Below are positions 44,666 to 54,454 of a stretch of DNA of 64,000 nucleotides, piece by piece (position 1 is the first letter of the stretch; each line of letters starts with the position of its first letter). Origin of the DNA: G963556115 sp963666605 (GTDB taxonomy: Bacteria; Planctomycetota; SZUA-567); the NCBI GenBank assembly GCA_965140405.1, contig OZ223208.1:3499768-3563767 (forward strand). The letters are read 5' to 3'. A model generated the notes under the pieces. The model was not told where the DNA came from. It worked only from the letters and a program-made list of their open reading frames with translations, and searched no databases. A program made the position numbers and the translations under genes.

Positions 44666-45415
44666 CTACACCCCGTGCTCAATCCTGTAAGAATTCTTCC
44701 CCGGCAGACCAGCAGCGATCATCTTATCTTGTTCTTTCTTGATATCATACTCTACACGGTGAATATTTACCTCATGATCGTCTGGATAGTATATTGCAAA
44801 GCTTGCTTTAGCTACCTTGTCTCTAGGTTGCCCAACACTACCAGGATTTATTAAGTAAAGATTTTCAACACCCAACTTGAAAGAAGTATCCTCTTTAACT
44901 TCAGTTACAGCCTTCCTCTCCCCTAGCACCATAGGCAGGTGGGTATGACCAAAGAAGACCAGATTATCTTCAGGAAAATACTGTTTTAATAACCTAAAGT
45001 TCGCCTCTACATCTTTATTGGAAAATATATAATTATCACGCCCCTCTATAGAGCCATGCACTGCTAAAAAGTGCCCCTCAACCTTCTCAACAGGATGCTT
45101 TAGCGAGAGCAACCAATCCACGCTCTCTTTTGACAAGACCCTTAATGCATAATCTAGTGCAATTTGCGCTTCCGGCACCATGAGCACATTTCTAGGTGGC
45201 ATAATTTCGCCATCGTGGTTTCCCTGTACGACAAGACTACAGTTTTCTCTCACAAGCTCTATACATTCATTTACAGATGCACCATATCCTATTACATCTC
45301 CAAGGCAGATAAAATCATCTACCCCATTTGCACGACCACATTCGAGGACAGCTTTTAATGCCTCTTCATTACCATGAATATCAGAGATTATTCCAAAAAC
45401 TGAACTAGTCTTCAA
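44666..45415 (-). CDS. calcineurin-like metallophosphoesterase
   Basis: Predicted dinuclear-metal phosphoesterase of 249 residues. All metal-binding motifs are present in order: DIHGN near the N-terminus, GDVIGYG, GNHD, GHTH and the closing PGSVGQPR. It resembles YfcE/MJ0936-type phosphodiesterases; the substrate cannot be told. The start is TTG with GAGGAG seven bases upstream, and the gene overlaps the end of cinA by 11 bp, so translation is coupled. Confidence 0.92.
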   Translation of the reverse strand: MKTSSVFGIISDIHGNEEALKAVLECGRANGVDDFICLGDVIGYGASVNECIELVRENCSLVVQGNHDGEIMPPRNVLMVPEAQIALDYALRVLSKESVDWLLSLKHPVEKVEGHFLAVHGSIEGRDNYIFSNKDVEANFRLLKQYFPEDNLVFFGHTHLPMVLGERKAVTEVKEDTSFKLGVENLYLINPGSVGQPRDKVAKASFAIYYPDDHEVNIHRVEYDIKKEQDKMIAAGLPGKNSYRIEHGV

Positions 45416-46661
45416 GCGCTATCTCCTCACAAAAGTCTAAATTATTTATTACTCTTCTAAGTATATTCATAGTAAAGTGACTAGCAAAGAGCCTTGTAGT
45501 ATTCCTCTGACTCTTTGGGAACATCCTTCTAAACACGTGGGTCTTTTCAGAGGTGGCAATAGCAAAGAATACCGTTCCCACTGGTTTCTCAGCAGTACCA
45601 CCATCAGGACCAGCAATTCCAGTTACAGACAAAGAGTAGTCCGCACCAGTCTTCTCACGCACACCTTCAGCCATAGCTTTAGCACACCTAGCGCTTACCG
45701 CGCCATACTTCTCAATTATTTCAGCGTCTACCCCTAGAGTATCAATTTTAGATTGATTACTATAAGAGACAACACCTTCAAGCAAAACAGAAGAAGCACC
45801 ACTAACCCCTACAAGCTCTGAGGCAATTATCCCTCCTGTACAACTTTCAGCTAGAGCAAGGGTCGCCTTCTTGTCTATAAGGCTATCAATAATTGCTTCT
45901 TCTAAAGTATAGCCATCTTCACCAAAGATATACCCAGCAAACTCTTCAGCCACAAGTTTTGCTGCAATCTCAGCTAACGCTGTATCCGCACCACTAACCC
46001 TTACAGTAACGACGAAGTGATCGACAGTCGTGCCGATCTCTAGTGTAGGATATTTTCCGCGTAATACCTTGAGAAAATCACCAACCGACGATTCCCCAAT
46101 ACCACAGATATGCATCCTCTTGAGGTAGTAATCTGGGTTACCACCGAGTTCTACTAACTCAGGCTTTACGCCTTCGGCAAACATCGCCTTCATCTCACTC
46201 GGTACTCCAGGCATAGCATAAACAATTGAATTCCCAACTTTACACCTTACCCCTGGAGCCGTTCCACACCCATTATGAAGGTGTGAACCTGTTTCAGGTA
46301 TCATTGCCTGCACAGTATTACTCTCAACCATTGGAATGTTTAATGAGTCAAAATAGTCTTTAATCTGCTGTAAAAGTACTTTATCTAATACCAGTTTAAC
46401 ACCAGCAGCTTCAGCGATTGCCTGACGGGTTAGATCATCAGGTGTAGGACCAAGTCCACCAGTGAGCATAATCACATCAGCTATTTTTGAAAGCTCTGTA
46501 ATTGCAGATACGATGTCACTGAGACCATCATTGACAGTTCTCATCTCTACAACTTCAATACCAAGCATTCTCATCTCATTACAAAAGAATGAAGCATTGG
46601 TATCTAGTGTATATCCAAATAGTATCTCCTGCCCTACTGAGAGCACCGCACACTTCTTCAT
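45405..46661 (-). CDS. cinA: CinA-family protein (competence/damage-inducible; NMN deamidase type)
   Basis: A 418-residue two-domain CinA protein. The N-terminal molybdopterin-binding-like domain (about 1-175) has VGQEILFGYTLDTN and MLTGGLGPTPDDLTRQ and may act as an ADP-ribose pyrophosphatase. The C-terminal domain (about 260-415) has LALAESCTGGIIASELV, SYSNQSK and SVTGIAGPDGGTAEKPVG, typical of nicotinamide-mononucleotide deamidase (PncC). The ATG at 46661 has AAAGGA seven bases upstream; an in-frame start 21 codons earlier lacks conservation. It overlaps the phosphoesterase gene downstream. Confidence 0.93.
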   Translation of the reverse strand: MKKCAVLSVGQEILFGYTLDTNASFFCNEMRMLGIEVVEMRTVNDGLSDIVSAITELSKIADVIMLTGGLGPTPDDLTRQAIAEAAGVKLVLDKVLLQQIKDYFDSLNIPMVESNTVQAMIPETGSHLHNGCGTAPGVRCKVGNSIVYAMPGVPSEMKAMFAEGVKPELVELGGNPDYYLKRMHICGIGESSVGDFLKVLRGKYPTLEIGTTVDHFVVTVRVSGADTALAEIAAKLVAEEFAGYIFGEDGYTLEEAIIDSLIDKKATLALAESCTGGIIASELVGVSGASSVLLEGVVSYSNQSKIDTLGVDAEIIEKYGAVSARCAKAMAEGVREKTGADYSLSVTGIAGPDGGTAEKPVGTVFFAIATSEKTHVFRRMFPKSQRNTTRLFASHFTMNILRRVINNLDFCEEIALED

Positions 46662-46742
46662 ATTCAATCCTTTATCCTTAATATTGTATTGCCAGACACT
46701 TCTCAGCAAATATCTGAACAGCAAACTTCCTAGCTATACTAT

Positions 46743-47273
46743 TTACATATCATCCAATTCTGGTGGAGCGATATCATCTAGAACGACACTCTCATCAGCA
46801 AACGGGTTACTCTTATTACGAGCAGGTGTAGCCTGCAGAGTCTGAGAAGGTGGCTGTACATCAGCTACCGGAGGCTGTGGTTTTACAGGCAGGAGCACTG
46901 TCTGCCCAGACAGCCCAGGCATATCTCCAATTGCAGGCGAAGGTATTACAGGCGGCTCACGAAAGTTTGGCTCTATAATCTTCTCTTCAATTAGGGTAAC
47001 TTCAGGCTTTGCCAAGACATTAAATTGCTCTGGTGGTTTCTCAACATCCTCAGTCTTTTTGAATGGATCGATCTGCTGTATTTCTACCTTTTTCTCACCC
47101 TTTTCCTGCTGTAGTTCTCTCTCTTTTTCCTCTTTCACTTCGATTATTTCAAGGCGCTGCGCTGCAGTTTTCATATAGAGGTATGCAGAGAATCCCAATA
47201 CTAGCCCCCAGAAAAAACAGAATATCAGCACATACGGTCTAATGTTGCGCCTATGGTCACTACCTACAGCCAT
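46743..47273 (-). CDS. bitopic proline-rich protein of unknown function
   Basis: I do not recognise a specific family. The 176-residue protein has a short basic cytoplasmic start, one membrane segment (about 13-33), a charged coiled-coil-like stretch (about 38-65) and a long Pro-rich periplasmic tail with several Glu/Asp. The layout resembles the N-terminus of TonB or a cell-envelope spacer, but no TonB C-terminal domain is present. GGAG five bases upstream supports the start. It is divergent from the FliK-like gene and lies 81 bp upstream of cinA on the same strand. Confidence 0.65.
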   Translation of the reverse strand: MAVGSDHRRNIRPYVLIFCFFWGLVLGFSAYLYMKTAAQRLEIIEVKEEKERELQQEKGEKKVEIQQIDPFKKTEDVEKPPEQFNVLAKPEVTLIEEKIIEPNFREPPVIPSPAIGDMPGLSGQTVLLPVKPQPPVADVQPPSQTLQATPARNKSNPFADESVVLDDIAPPELDDM

Positions 47274-47479
47274 TACATCTCCAGCAAAAAGCCCAATATA
47301 TTATAATTTTCAAAATATTTAATATTAACAATACTCATTCTATCCTCAGAGTGTAAAAATGCTCATGATTGCGAGTATCAAATAATTATATAGCTATTCC
47401 CAGTCAAGTCAAGCGACGAAAACCCGTTAATATAAGGGAATACAGATATTATTGATTATTTCCAAGGGTAAGAATAAGT

Positions 47480-47508
47480 TTGACTTTGATAGATGATACC
47501 AAGATAAT
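47480..47508 (+). promoter_or_regulatory. sigma-70-type promoter for the FliK-like gene
   Basis: TTGACT (47480-47485), a 17-bp spacer and GATAAT (47503-47508) lie 72 bp upstream of the FliK-like start. The rest of this 307-bp divergent gap is AT-rich, with nothing else recognised. Confidence 0.6.
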
Positions 47509-47580
47509 ATTTATTAGCCATTAATAGTAATAATAATACACCTAATAGTCGCAATTATCCCATATAAACAGAGAAAGAAG

Positions 47581-50500
47581 ATGACCCTCTACACAAATGT
47601 CTCAAATCTGCAAAAGTCGATAATCGACAGAACAGAGCAAAGTAAACGCTCACAATCAAGCACCCAGATAGGTGCAAAGATCAATGCAAGCATCTCACAA
47701 GACCTTGGTGGTGGAAAATACATACTAAATCTTGGAGGTTCTGAGACACTTTTTGTAGAAAGCGAGACTGGATTTCATGAGAATGAACGGGTAGAGCTAC
47801 AAGTGCGCTCAAATTCCAACGGCAAGGTAGAACTAAAACTTCTTTCAAGAAACCAAGACCAAGCCCAGAATGTCGCGCAAATTTCAACGAGTGACACAGC
47901 AGAGGTTTCCCGGAAGTTGCAGTTAATTATCTCTACACGAGACCTCCCGACTCTCTCACAAAATGATAATTCTCAAATAAAAACTCTGCAGAACAAGCCA
48001 AGCAATAACCTCAATACAAGTATAAATATCAATACCCAGAACACACAGCAAACAGGTATTGCTAAAGGGGTACTAAACATCCATGAAACCGGGACAATAA
48101 CAAGCACAAACGATCAAAACCTACAAATTGATCCCATAAAGAATACCGTCTCTACTCCAGAAACAGTAAGAACACCAAGTTCAACTACTTCGAGCATACC
48201 AGAAGACAATACAAAATCGCCTGCCAACACCTCACCCGCAGAGACAAGAACAACCGTACCATCCGATTCTACTCAAAGCGATATCAAAACAAACACATTC
48301 AGCACCAGCGAGGTAGGTAATGAGGCAATTATAAACAACAAGGTAAGCGTAGAAGCAGTAGCAGAGAATAATACTCAACAAACTCTGCCACAATCTGGAC
48401 AAATGCCAACCACAGAGGAGGCAAGTCAGAACCAGAGCGCACAATCAACTCAGCCAGCAACATCCAACAGCACTGAGGAGATCCAAGTAGTCATAACCAG
48501 ACCAGATGACAGCTCTGAACCAAGCTCTGTCAAAATTATACTTCCTGATGGCAAAGTGATAAATGCAGAAATACTCCAGGAGAGTTCCGACCCAGCACAG
48601 ATAAACGTTGAAACAAAGGAGCAAAGCCTCAAAGAAATACTTATAAATGATATATCAACAACAACTAAAGAGGGAACAGAAGAGAGCGAAAATACAGTTG
48701 CCAAGAGCCAGACAAGTAGTATAAAGAGTATCCTTACCGCAGTAGCTAGTAAGCTATTCGCACTAAATAATGTAGAGGACTTACAAGGAGTAGACAAAGC
48801 AAGTATTGCCAAAATGCTTATCCAGAGACTCACACTACCACTCATATTCCCAAGTAATCTTGGTGGAGAGACAACCCAAATTGAATTAACCGACCTAGCA
48901 AAGCCTACTACTCAGCTCAACATCAACCTTGCATATCAAGACGTCGTCAAGATGCTCCCTGATCTACTGAATAGTCCAACACCAATCACATTGACTCCCG
49001 CACCTGAAGGTGGCTACCAGCTAAATTACCAGAGTCCAGATCTACTTCCAAAGACATTACCTATCCCAGTAGAGAGTAATGAACAGATAGCAAACATTCT
49101 TGATGCACTCCCGCAAGGAGCCCCTGAGCGGACACCGATAGAGATTGGCGTAAAGAGCTTACTACAAGGTCTCATTAAAGAAAACATACAGAATAATCCA
49201 ACCAATATCCCTGCACAACCGAGAGAGGATCTTACAAACAAGCCACAGCTAGATATGGCCAAGCTAGACCAGATTATAAAACGTAGTGGTATGACTCCAA
49301 GTACAGCAACAAGGGAAGCAGCAAGCGCACTACTGGACAACTCTCTACCTGTCACAAGGGACAACATCCAGTCTCTATTAGCACTCAGCGCAGGTAGGTC
49401 TGGAACCGAGCGTACAGATTTTTTACAAGCAGGTGCCAAGCTACTCTCACTCGACGCCCCTCTCTCACCTGCTCTAGCTTCAGGTATGAGTAAGTTACAC
49501 ACAGATCAAGACTTTATCAGCAGCAGTATACAGAAGATCTCCTCCGCATTGGAAGAAGCTACGCATTCCACCTCTACAGAAAGAAGCGCCCTCAATGAAG
49601 AAGGCAATCAACGTTTTGATTCAAAGAGCTCACAACTGTTGATGCAGAATTTCTCCCGAGCATCCGAGACACTCAAAGGCATACCTATACTCATAGAAAC
49701 CCTGAGTGCAACAGTTGAAGAAGCAACCAATAACCTAGCACAACAAAAAAACCAAACCGAGCAGAGCACACTTGCAGAAGGGCTGAAAGATTTTGTATCG
49801 ACCTCTTCTAGAGAGCGCCTGAGCGCAGTAGAGACCATACTTCAAAACTCTGCTAACGTTATACTTGAGAGCGATCCAATCCTGAGTAAGCTATCTTCAG
49901 CTCTAGATACCGTACTTAGTAAGCTCGGCAATCTCCCAGAAGAAGCCGCCAAAACAATAGAGACTACAACAACAGAAAAAGCTGAGAACACCGATCTAAC
50001 AAAGCTAAAAGATATTGCTAAGCAAGAGCTGATGGGACCAAAGGATACTGAGAAAGAGTTCAACTTAAAGGATCTTCTCAGTGACCTCTCTAGCTTGAAG
50101 AGCAGAGCCTCGCACCCAGGTATCAGCAAGGTGCCAGAATTCTGGCAGAAAGTAGAGTTAGATCCTGCAACACTCAAGAATGCAGATATGACAAAGGTAT
50201 CGAAAGCTATTGAACAGATTGTGAATGCACCTACACCTGAAAGAGCACAAGTTCTTACAAAAGAACTTCTAAGCAGTGTCGACAGGGACACACTCCGCAC
50301 AATAGCCAGCACCTTACAAGAAGTAGAACGAGAAGAGATACAGAAGCATCCAACACTCCAACATATCCGTGAAGCAAGCAATGAACTCCGCGAACTTGGC
50401 AGAGCACTTGTTGCCCAAAAAGCTGAAAATCTCGCAACCAGCAGGAATGACCCAGGGAGCTTCAATACAAGTATCCCATTTAATTTCAACGGAGGAGAGA

Positions 50501-50844
50501 ATGATGGAGAGGATGGTCAACTCTCTATGTTCTACAACAAGAGCAAAGGCAAGAGAGGCAACTGGCAACAACGTGTCATACTCGACCTCAACATGTCGGT
50601 ACTAGGAAACATTATCGGCGACATCCAGTTTCATGAAGGCATCATCAATGTAAACTTCGTATCTTCAAGTAAGGATACTGTATCAATACTTGACAGTGAG
50701 AAAGAGGCTCTGCTTTCAGGACTCCAAGATATCGGTTTTACTGCAAGCGTTGGGGTGCGTCTTCTTGTACCTGAGATGGAAGAAAAAAAGTCTAAGAGTA
50801 AGACAAAGCCGAATGGAACTAGACTTCTAGACATCCAAGCCTAG
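47581..50844 (+). CDS. FliK-like flagellar hook-length control protein
   Basis: A 1087-residue protein whose last ~100 residues (about 995-1075, LDLNMSVLGNIIGDIQFHEG to VRLLVPE) look like the FliK C-terminal (Flg_hook) domain, which switches flagellar export specificity. The first ~100 residues form a beta-rich domain (KYILNLGGSETLFV...VELQVRS). The middle is very long, low-complexity and Ser/Thr/Asn/Gln-rich (about 100-330), then helical (about 370-980). FliK is usually 350-600 residues, so this is an unusually long ruler-type protein. AGAAAGAAG precedes the ATG. No other hook gene is adjacent. An alternative is another long protein with a FliK-like end. Confidence 0.7.
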   Translation: MTLYTNVSNLQKSIIDRTEQSKRSQSSTQIGAKINASISQDLGGGKYILNLGGSETLFVESETGFHENERVELQVRSNSNGKVELKLLSRNQDQAQNVAQISTSDTAEVSRKLQLIISTRDLPTLSQNDNSQIKTLQNKPSNNLNTSININTQNTQQTGIAKGVLNIHETGTITSTNDQNLQIDPIKNTVSTPETVRTPSSTTSSIPEDNTKSPANTSPAETRTTVPSDSTQSDIKTNTFSTSEVGNEAIINNKVSVEAVAENNTQQTLPQSGQMPTTEEASQNQSAQSTQPATSNSTEEIQVVITRPDDSSEPSSVKIILPDGKVINAEILQESSDPAQINVETKEQSLKEILINDISTTTKEGTEESENTVAKSQTSSIKSILTAVASKLFALNNVEDLQGVDKASIAKMLIQRLTLPLIFPSNLGGETTQIELTDLAKPTTQLNINLAYQDVVKMLPDLLNSPTPITLTPAPEGGYQLNYQSPDLLPKTLPIPVESNEQIANILDALPQGAPERTPIEIGVKSLLQGLIKENIQNNPTNIPAQPREDLTNKPQLDMAKLDQIIKRSGMTPSTATREAASALLDNSLPVTRDNIQSLLALSAGRSGTERTDFLQAGAKLLSLDAPLSPALASGMSKLHTDQDFISSSIQKISSALEEATHSTSTERSALNEEGNQRFDSKSSQLLMQNFSRASETLKGIPILIETLSATVEEATNNLAQQKNQTEQSTLAEGLKDFVSTSSRERLSAVETILQNSANVILESDPILSKLSSALDTVLSKLGNLPEEAAKTIETTTTEKAENTDLTKLKDIAKQELMGPKDTEKEFNLKDLLSDLSSLKSRASHPGISKVPEFWQKVELDPATLKNADMTKVSKAIEQIVNAPTPERAQVLTKELLSSVDRDTLRTIASTLQEVEREEIQKHPTLQHIREASNELRELGRALVAQKAENLATSRNDPGSFNTSIPFNFNGGENDGEDGQLSMFYNKSKGKRGNWQQRVILDLNMSVLGNIIGDIQFHEGIINVNFVSSSKDTVSILDSEKEALLSGLQDIGFTASVGVRLLVPEMEEKKSKSKTKPNGTRLLDIQA

Positions 50845-50868
50845 AAATGCCTGAGAAGGAGCAATACC

Positions 50869-51774
50869 ATAAATAGTAAAGCAATTACCACCAAACTCCC
50901 AGATGAAGCCATCAAGGAGACACTATCAAAGGTCTTAAATTCCACTATAAGAATGGTTACAACAAGAACCACAAAAGGTTCAAGTGGTAAGACCCTCTAC
51001 AGAGTAAATATTGATAACGAACAAACCTACTGGCTGAAGCTCTATCCAGAACAGCGCAAGTTCACCCAAGAGCTCAAAGCCTATAAAATACTTAAAGAGC
51101 ATAGCATCGCCAACAGTCCAAACCTTGTAGGGTATCTCAATACACCTCCCTACACCCTAATCCTTACTGAATGTAAAGGTGATAACTGCTTAGAACAAAT
51201 ATTTGAAAAGACAGAAGATACTGACATGATCTTCTTCCAAGCTGGAGAATTTCTAAAACGACTCCACCAGATTACTCCACCAACAATTGACTCCCTCACC
51301 CCTTTAAACGCTATTATAAAACGTTTCAACACCATAAAAAAAGCAAACATTAAAGAGCAATCAATATCAGGTGAGTTGATAACAAGGGTAGAATCAGAAA
51401 TTACTAGATTAGCAGACTATGAATGCTGTCTAGGTAGGAGTTTCTGCCATAGAGACTACACACCACGCAATTGGCATTATATACAAAATAATACAGAGGG
51501 TATATTTTCAGTGATAGACTTTGAACACTCACTCTTCGATATATCCCTACTAGACCTGACAAAACTCAACGCCCACTACTTCCCAAAAGATACAAAAGCA
51601 AGAGCAGCCTTCTACAAAGGCTACTATAGTAATGAAAAGCAGAGTGAAAAGGTCAAAGAAGCGTTGGATATTCTCACTCTATTCTATGGTCTTCAAACCC
51701 TCGCATGGGGATATAAGTATTCTGATGAAGAGTATATCGAATTAGGCAAGGAAGCCTTACAAATAGCCGAATAA
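50869..51774 (+). CDS. APH-type small-molecule kinase, probable ATA start
   Basis: Predicted phosphotransferase of the aminoglycoside/choline-kinase fold. The kinase motifs are CHRDYTPRNW (HxDxxxxN catalytic loop) and VIDFEHS (metal-binding DFE). The first ATG in frame is at 50953 (273 residues) but has no ribosome site. The open frame extends upstream to the FliK-like stop, reads as plausible coding, and contains an ideal AAGGAG at 50856-50861 seven bases before an ATA codon at 50869. That would give 301 residues, so I use it, with the ATG as alternative. The substrate is unknown. It lies 24 bp after the FliK-like gene, so it is co-transcribed with it. Confidence 0.72.
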   Translation: MNSKAITTKLPDEAIKETLSKVLNSTIRMVTTRTTKGSSGKTLYRVNIDNEQTYWLKLYPEQRKFTQELKAYKILKEHSIANSPNLVGYLNTPPYTLILTECKGDNCLEQIFEKTEDTDMIFFQAGEFLKRLHQITPPTIDSLTPLNAIIKRFNTIKKANIKEQSISGELITRVESEITRLADYECCLGRSFCHRDYTPRNWHYIQNNTEGIFSVIDFEHSLFDISLLDLTKLNAHYFPKDTKARAAFYKGYYSNEKQSEKVKEALDILTLFYGLQTLAWGYKYSDEEYIELGKEALQIAE

Positions 51775-51778
51775 AAAA

Positions 51779-51804
51779 GGCTACAGACCAGAAGATCTGC
51801 AACC
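51779..51804 (-). terminator. intrinsic terminator of the FGGY kinase-AKR operon
   Basis: On the minus strand GGTTGCAGATC pairs with GGTCTGTAGCC (11 bp, three G-U) around TTCT, followed by TTTTTTATT. It lies 28 bp after the reductase stop and just past the APH-type kinase stop. Confidence 0.8.
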
Positions 51805-51831
51805 TTGAATACTTATTATCTCAAACATCTA

Positions 51832-52854
51832 CTAAATAATATCAGGACCATGCTTGACGATAGCATCACGCACAATCTTAATATCTTCCTCAGAGAGTTT
51901 GACACTACCAGCAACAGCATTCTCAGCAGCCTGCTCAGGGGTACGAGCACCAATAAGCACATGACTACAACCTTTTTGATGGAATGTCCATGCAATAGAC
52001 AACTGCCCCAAGCTCACCTTGTGCTTATCAGCTACGGCCTTGAATTCTTCAAGCATAGCCATAACCTTTACTCTATTCTCTACGTCAAATCGAGGATTAC
52101 AGGTTCTCTGATCACCATCATTGAATACTCTATCAGCTCCCATCTTACCCGTTAGTAGACCTTGGCCAAGTGGTGAGTAAGCTAGAAAAGCGACATCATT
52201 ATCAGCAACAAAGTCTAGATTCTTACCAGCTTCTTCCATTTCTCTATCAAGCATACTGTACTTTTCTTGGTCGGCATCGAGTTTCCCAACAGCAAGATAC
52301 TTCCTCATATCATCTGGTGTTGCATTGGAACAACCGATAGCTCTAATCTTACCTTCTTTCTTGAGTTCTAGTAGAGTCTCCATACTTACTTCGATATCTG
52401 TAGTAGGGTCTTGCCAATGGGTTTGATATAGGTCGATATAATCTGTATTAAGTCTTCTCAAACTCTCTTCAACTTCATAGCGAATCTCCTTAGGGCTAAG
52501 ACACCTAAATACCTTTTTATCAGCAGTATCACCACCTTCAGCGCCTTTAATCCCCTTATCATTAGACTCGAAGAATAAATCACCCTTCTCTTCATGCCAT
52601 ATAAGTCCACACTTGGTAGCTATGATTACATTCTCACGTTTCAACTCTTTGACGGCATCTCCGACAATATATTCAGAGTTTCCAAACCCATACACTGGTG
52701 CAGTATCAATCATATTTATACCCGCATCAACTGCAGCATGAATAGCCCTAATAGATTCACTCTTCTCAGTGCCACCCCACATCCAGCCACCAATCGCCCA
52801 AGCTCCAAAAGCAACAACAGAAGCATCAAAGTCACCTATTTTACGCGTCAACAT
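51832..52854 (-). CDS. aldo/keto reductase
   Basis: Predicted NADPH-dependent reductase of 340 residues with the AKR barrel. The catalytic residues are visible as Asp and Tyr in MIDTAPVYGFGNSE, Lys in IIATKCG and His in YQTHWQDP. The cofactor-binding end is QLSIAWTFHQKG...GARTPEQ. It is closest in style to the YajO/GSP69 general-stress or sugar-aldehyde AKRs. It lies 49 bp after the FGGY kinase on the same strand, suggesting joint use in sugar or polyol metabolism. Confidence 0.93.
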   Translation of the reverse strand: MLTRKIGDFDASVVAFGAWAIGGWMWGGTEKSESIRAIHAAVDAGINMIDTAPVYGFGNSEYIVGDAVKELKRENVIIATKCGLIWHEEKGDLFFESNDKGIKGAEGGDTADKKVFRCLSPKEIRYEVEESLRRLNTDYIDLYQTHWQDPTTDIEVSMETLLELKKEGKIRAIGCSNATPDDMRKYLAVGKLDADQEKYSMLDREMEEAGKNLDFVADNDVAFLAYSPLGQGLLTGKMGADRVFNDGDQRTCNPRFDVENRVKVMAMLEEFKAVADKHKVSLGQLSIAWTFHQKGCSHVLIGARTPEQAAENAVAGSVKLSEEDIKIVRDAIVKHGPDII

Positions 52855-52903
52855 ATTTCAATCCTTTCAAATAATACTCTTCAGAAATCCAAAGAGTTTT
52901 TAA

Positions 52904-54412
52904 TTATTGAAACTTACTAATAAATTCTAAATACATATTATATTTATTATCATACACAGGCTTTAGTGACTTATTTGGTATATACCTCTTCTTAAGATGC
53001 ACCATTCTCTCAATAGCTTCATTTATATCCTTAAAGACGCCAACGCCAACGCCAGCACACATACTCGCCCCAAGTGTTCTCTCTTCGGAAGCCTGCATAA
53101 CCTCAACAGGTCTACCCACAACATCTGCAAGCATCTGCAACCACCGACTTGACTCACTAGGTCCACCATTAGCCCGTATAACCATATCTCTAGGGCACTC
53201 TAGTAAGAGCTCCTCTATGTTCTTCCTATGGGCAAATATTATACCTTCATATATACCTCGAATAATAATATCCCTACCATCGTCAAATCTAATATTGAAC
53301 AAAGCCCCTTTTATATTTGTCGTTTCTATAGAGTCATAAAGGTATGGTAAAAATATTACGTTGCTAGAGCTAGGAGAGGTAGACGCAACAGCCTCATCAC
53401 ATATCTCATATATGCTCTTGCCTTGCCTTTGAGCTTCCTCTTTCTCTCCCTTTAAAAAACTATCTACAAACCAGTGAAGGTTTCTTGAAGAGGTAGCACT
53501 CATCTGAGATACCAACCAGTTCCCTTCTTCGGTGTGCACAGAAGTCATAAACTTTCCAACACCATCCAGAATTTTATTTGTAACGTATTGATTATTTGCC
53601 CAAGTCCCTAGATAAACATTCAATATATGCTTATTTTCATCCGAACACTCAGCCAAACCAGAAGCCAACGCACTCGCACTTCTACCACTTAGCCCTGCAA
53701 CAACTGGAGTTCCCTCTTTCAGCCCAGTCAACTCAGCCGCATCTTTTGTTACTCCTCCACAAATATCATAAGAATGAATAATCGGTGGGAATAGCCTTTT
53801 ATACTTCAGAATACCTAGTTCTTCTAAAACCTTATCGCTAATCTCATGATTCCTCACATCGAACAAGCTCGTTCCAGAAAAATCTGTCTCTTCAACAGCC
53901 ACCTCAGAGCATATTCGGTAACGAATATAATCTTTTATCAACATTGCCCAGCGACTATTCTCAAGAACACTCACTCTATTCCTATCCAACCACTTTATCA
54001 AGGCAGGCAGTTGCCCAGCCCATAAATGTTGCAATGTGATACCTTGTACTTTTTTAGAAACACCAATTTCTTGCCAACGGTCAACGATACTTTTAGCTCT
54101 CTTATCAATGTTATATATTCCATCATAGGAACCCTTACCATATTCATCTATAAGGTAGAGCCCATTACCATGTCCGGTAAAGGAGACCGCTACTATTTTT
54201 CCAATATCCACAACGGGATTATCAGTTATTTTTTTTATGACAGATACTGTCTTTGTAAAGGTTAGTTCGAGGTCATTCTGGTAGTATCCTGGTTCGTATG
54301 ATGCAGGCATATTCTCCACAGTTTCAACAACGATCTCTCCACCATCAAAATCGTAGAGCACAGCTCTTATTCTACTACTGCCATTGTCAATACCCAGCAG
54401 ATACCCTGCCAT
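52904..54412 (-). CDS. FGGY-family carbohydrate kinase
   Basis: Predicted sugar kinase of 502 residues with the ASKHA fold. The N-terminal phosphate motif is LLGIDNGSSRIRAVLYD. A central substrate-domain tryptophan motif and the C-terminal FGGY block (IRANGGPSESSRWLQMLADVVGRPV, then EERTLGASMCAGVG) are present. FGGY kinases phosphorylate pentuloses, hexuloses, glycerol or autoinducer-2; the substrate is not clear here. GGAG six bases upstream supports the start. It is first in a two-gene operon with the aldo/keto reductase. Confidence 0.92.
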   Translation of the reverse strand: MAGYLLGIDNGSSRIRAVLYDFDGGEIVVETVENMPASYEPGYYQNDLELTFTKTVSVIKKITDNPVVDIGKIVAVSFTGHGNGLYLIDEYGKGSYDGIYNIDKRAKSIVDRWQEIGVSKKVQGITLQHLWAGQLPALIKWLDRNRVSVLENSRWAMLIKDYIRYRICSEVAVEETDFSGTSLFDVRNHEISDKVLEELGILKYKRLFPPIIHSYDICGGVTKDAAELTGLKEGTPVVAGLSGRSASALASGLAECSDENKHILNVYLGTWANNQYVTNKILDGVGKFMTSVHTEEGNWLVSQMSATSSRNLHWFVDSFLKGEKEEAQRQGKSIYEICDEAVASTSPSSSNVIFLPYLYDSIETTNIKGALFNIRFDDGRDIIIRGIYEGIIFAHRKNIEELLLECPRDMVIRANGGPSESSRWLQMLADVVGRPVEVMQASEERTLGASMCAGVGVGVFKDINEAIERMVHLKKRYIPNKSLKPVYDNKYNMYLEFISKFQ

Positions 54413-54454
54413 TTCTCACTCCTAAAAGAATAGGATTACACAGATGTGAATCCT

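Noticed and set aside
49842..50489. Long open frame antisense to the FliK-like gene
   Set aside because: It is a shadow of a Ser/Thr-rich reading frame on the other strand and has no ribosome site or recognisable domain.
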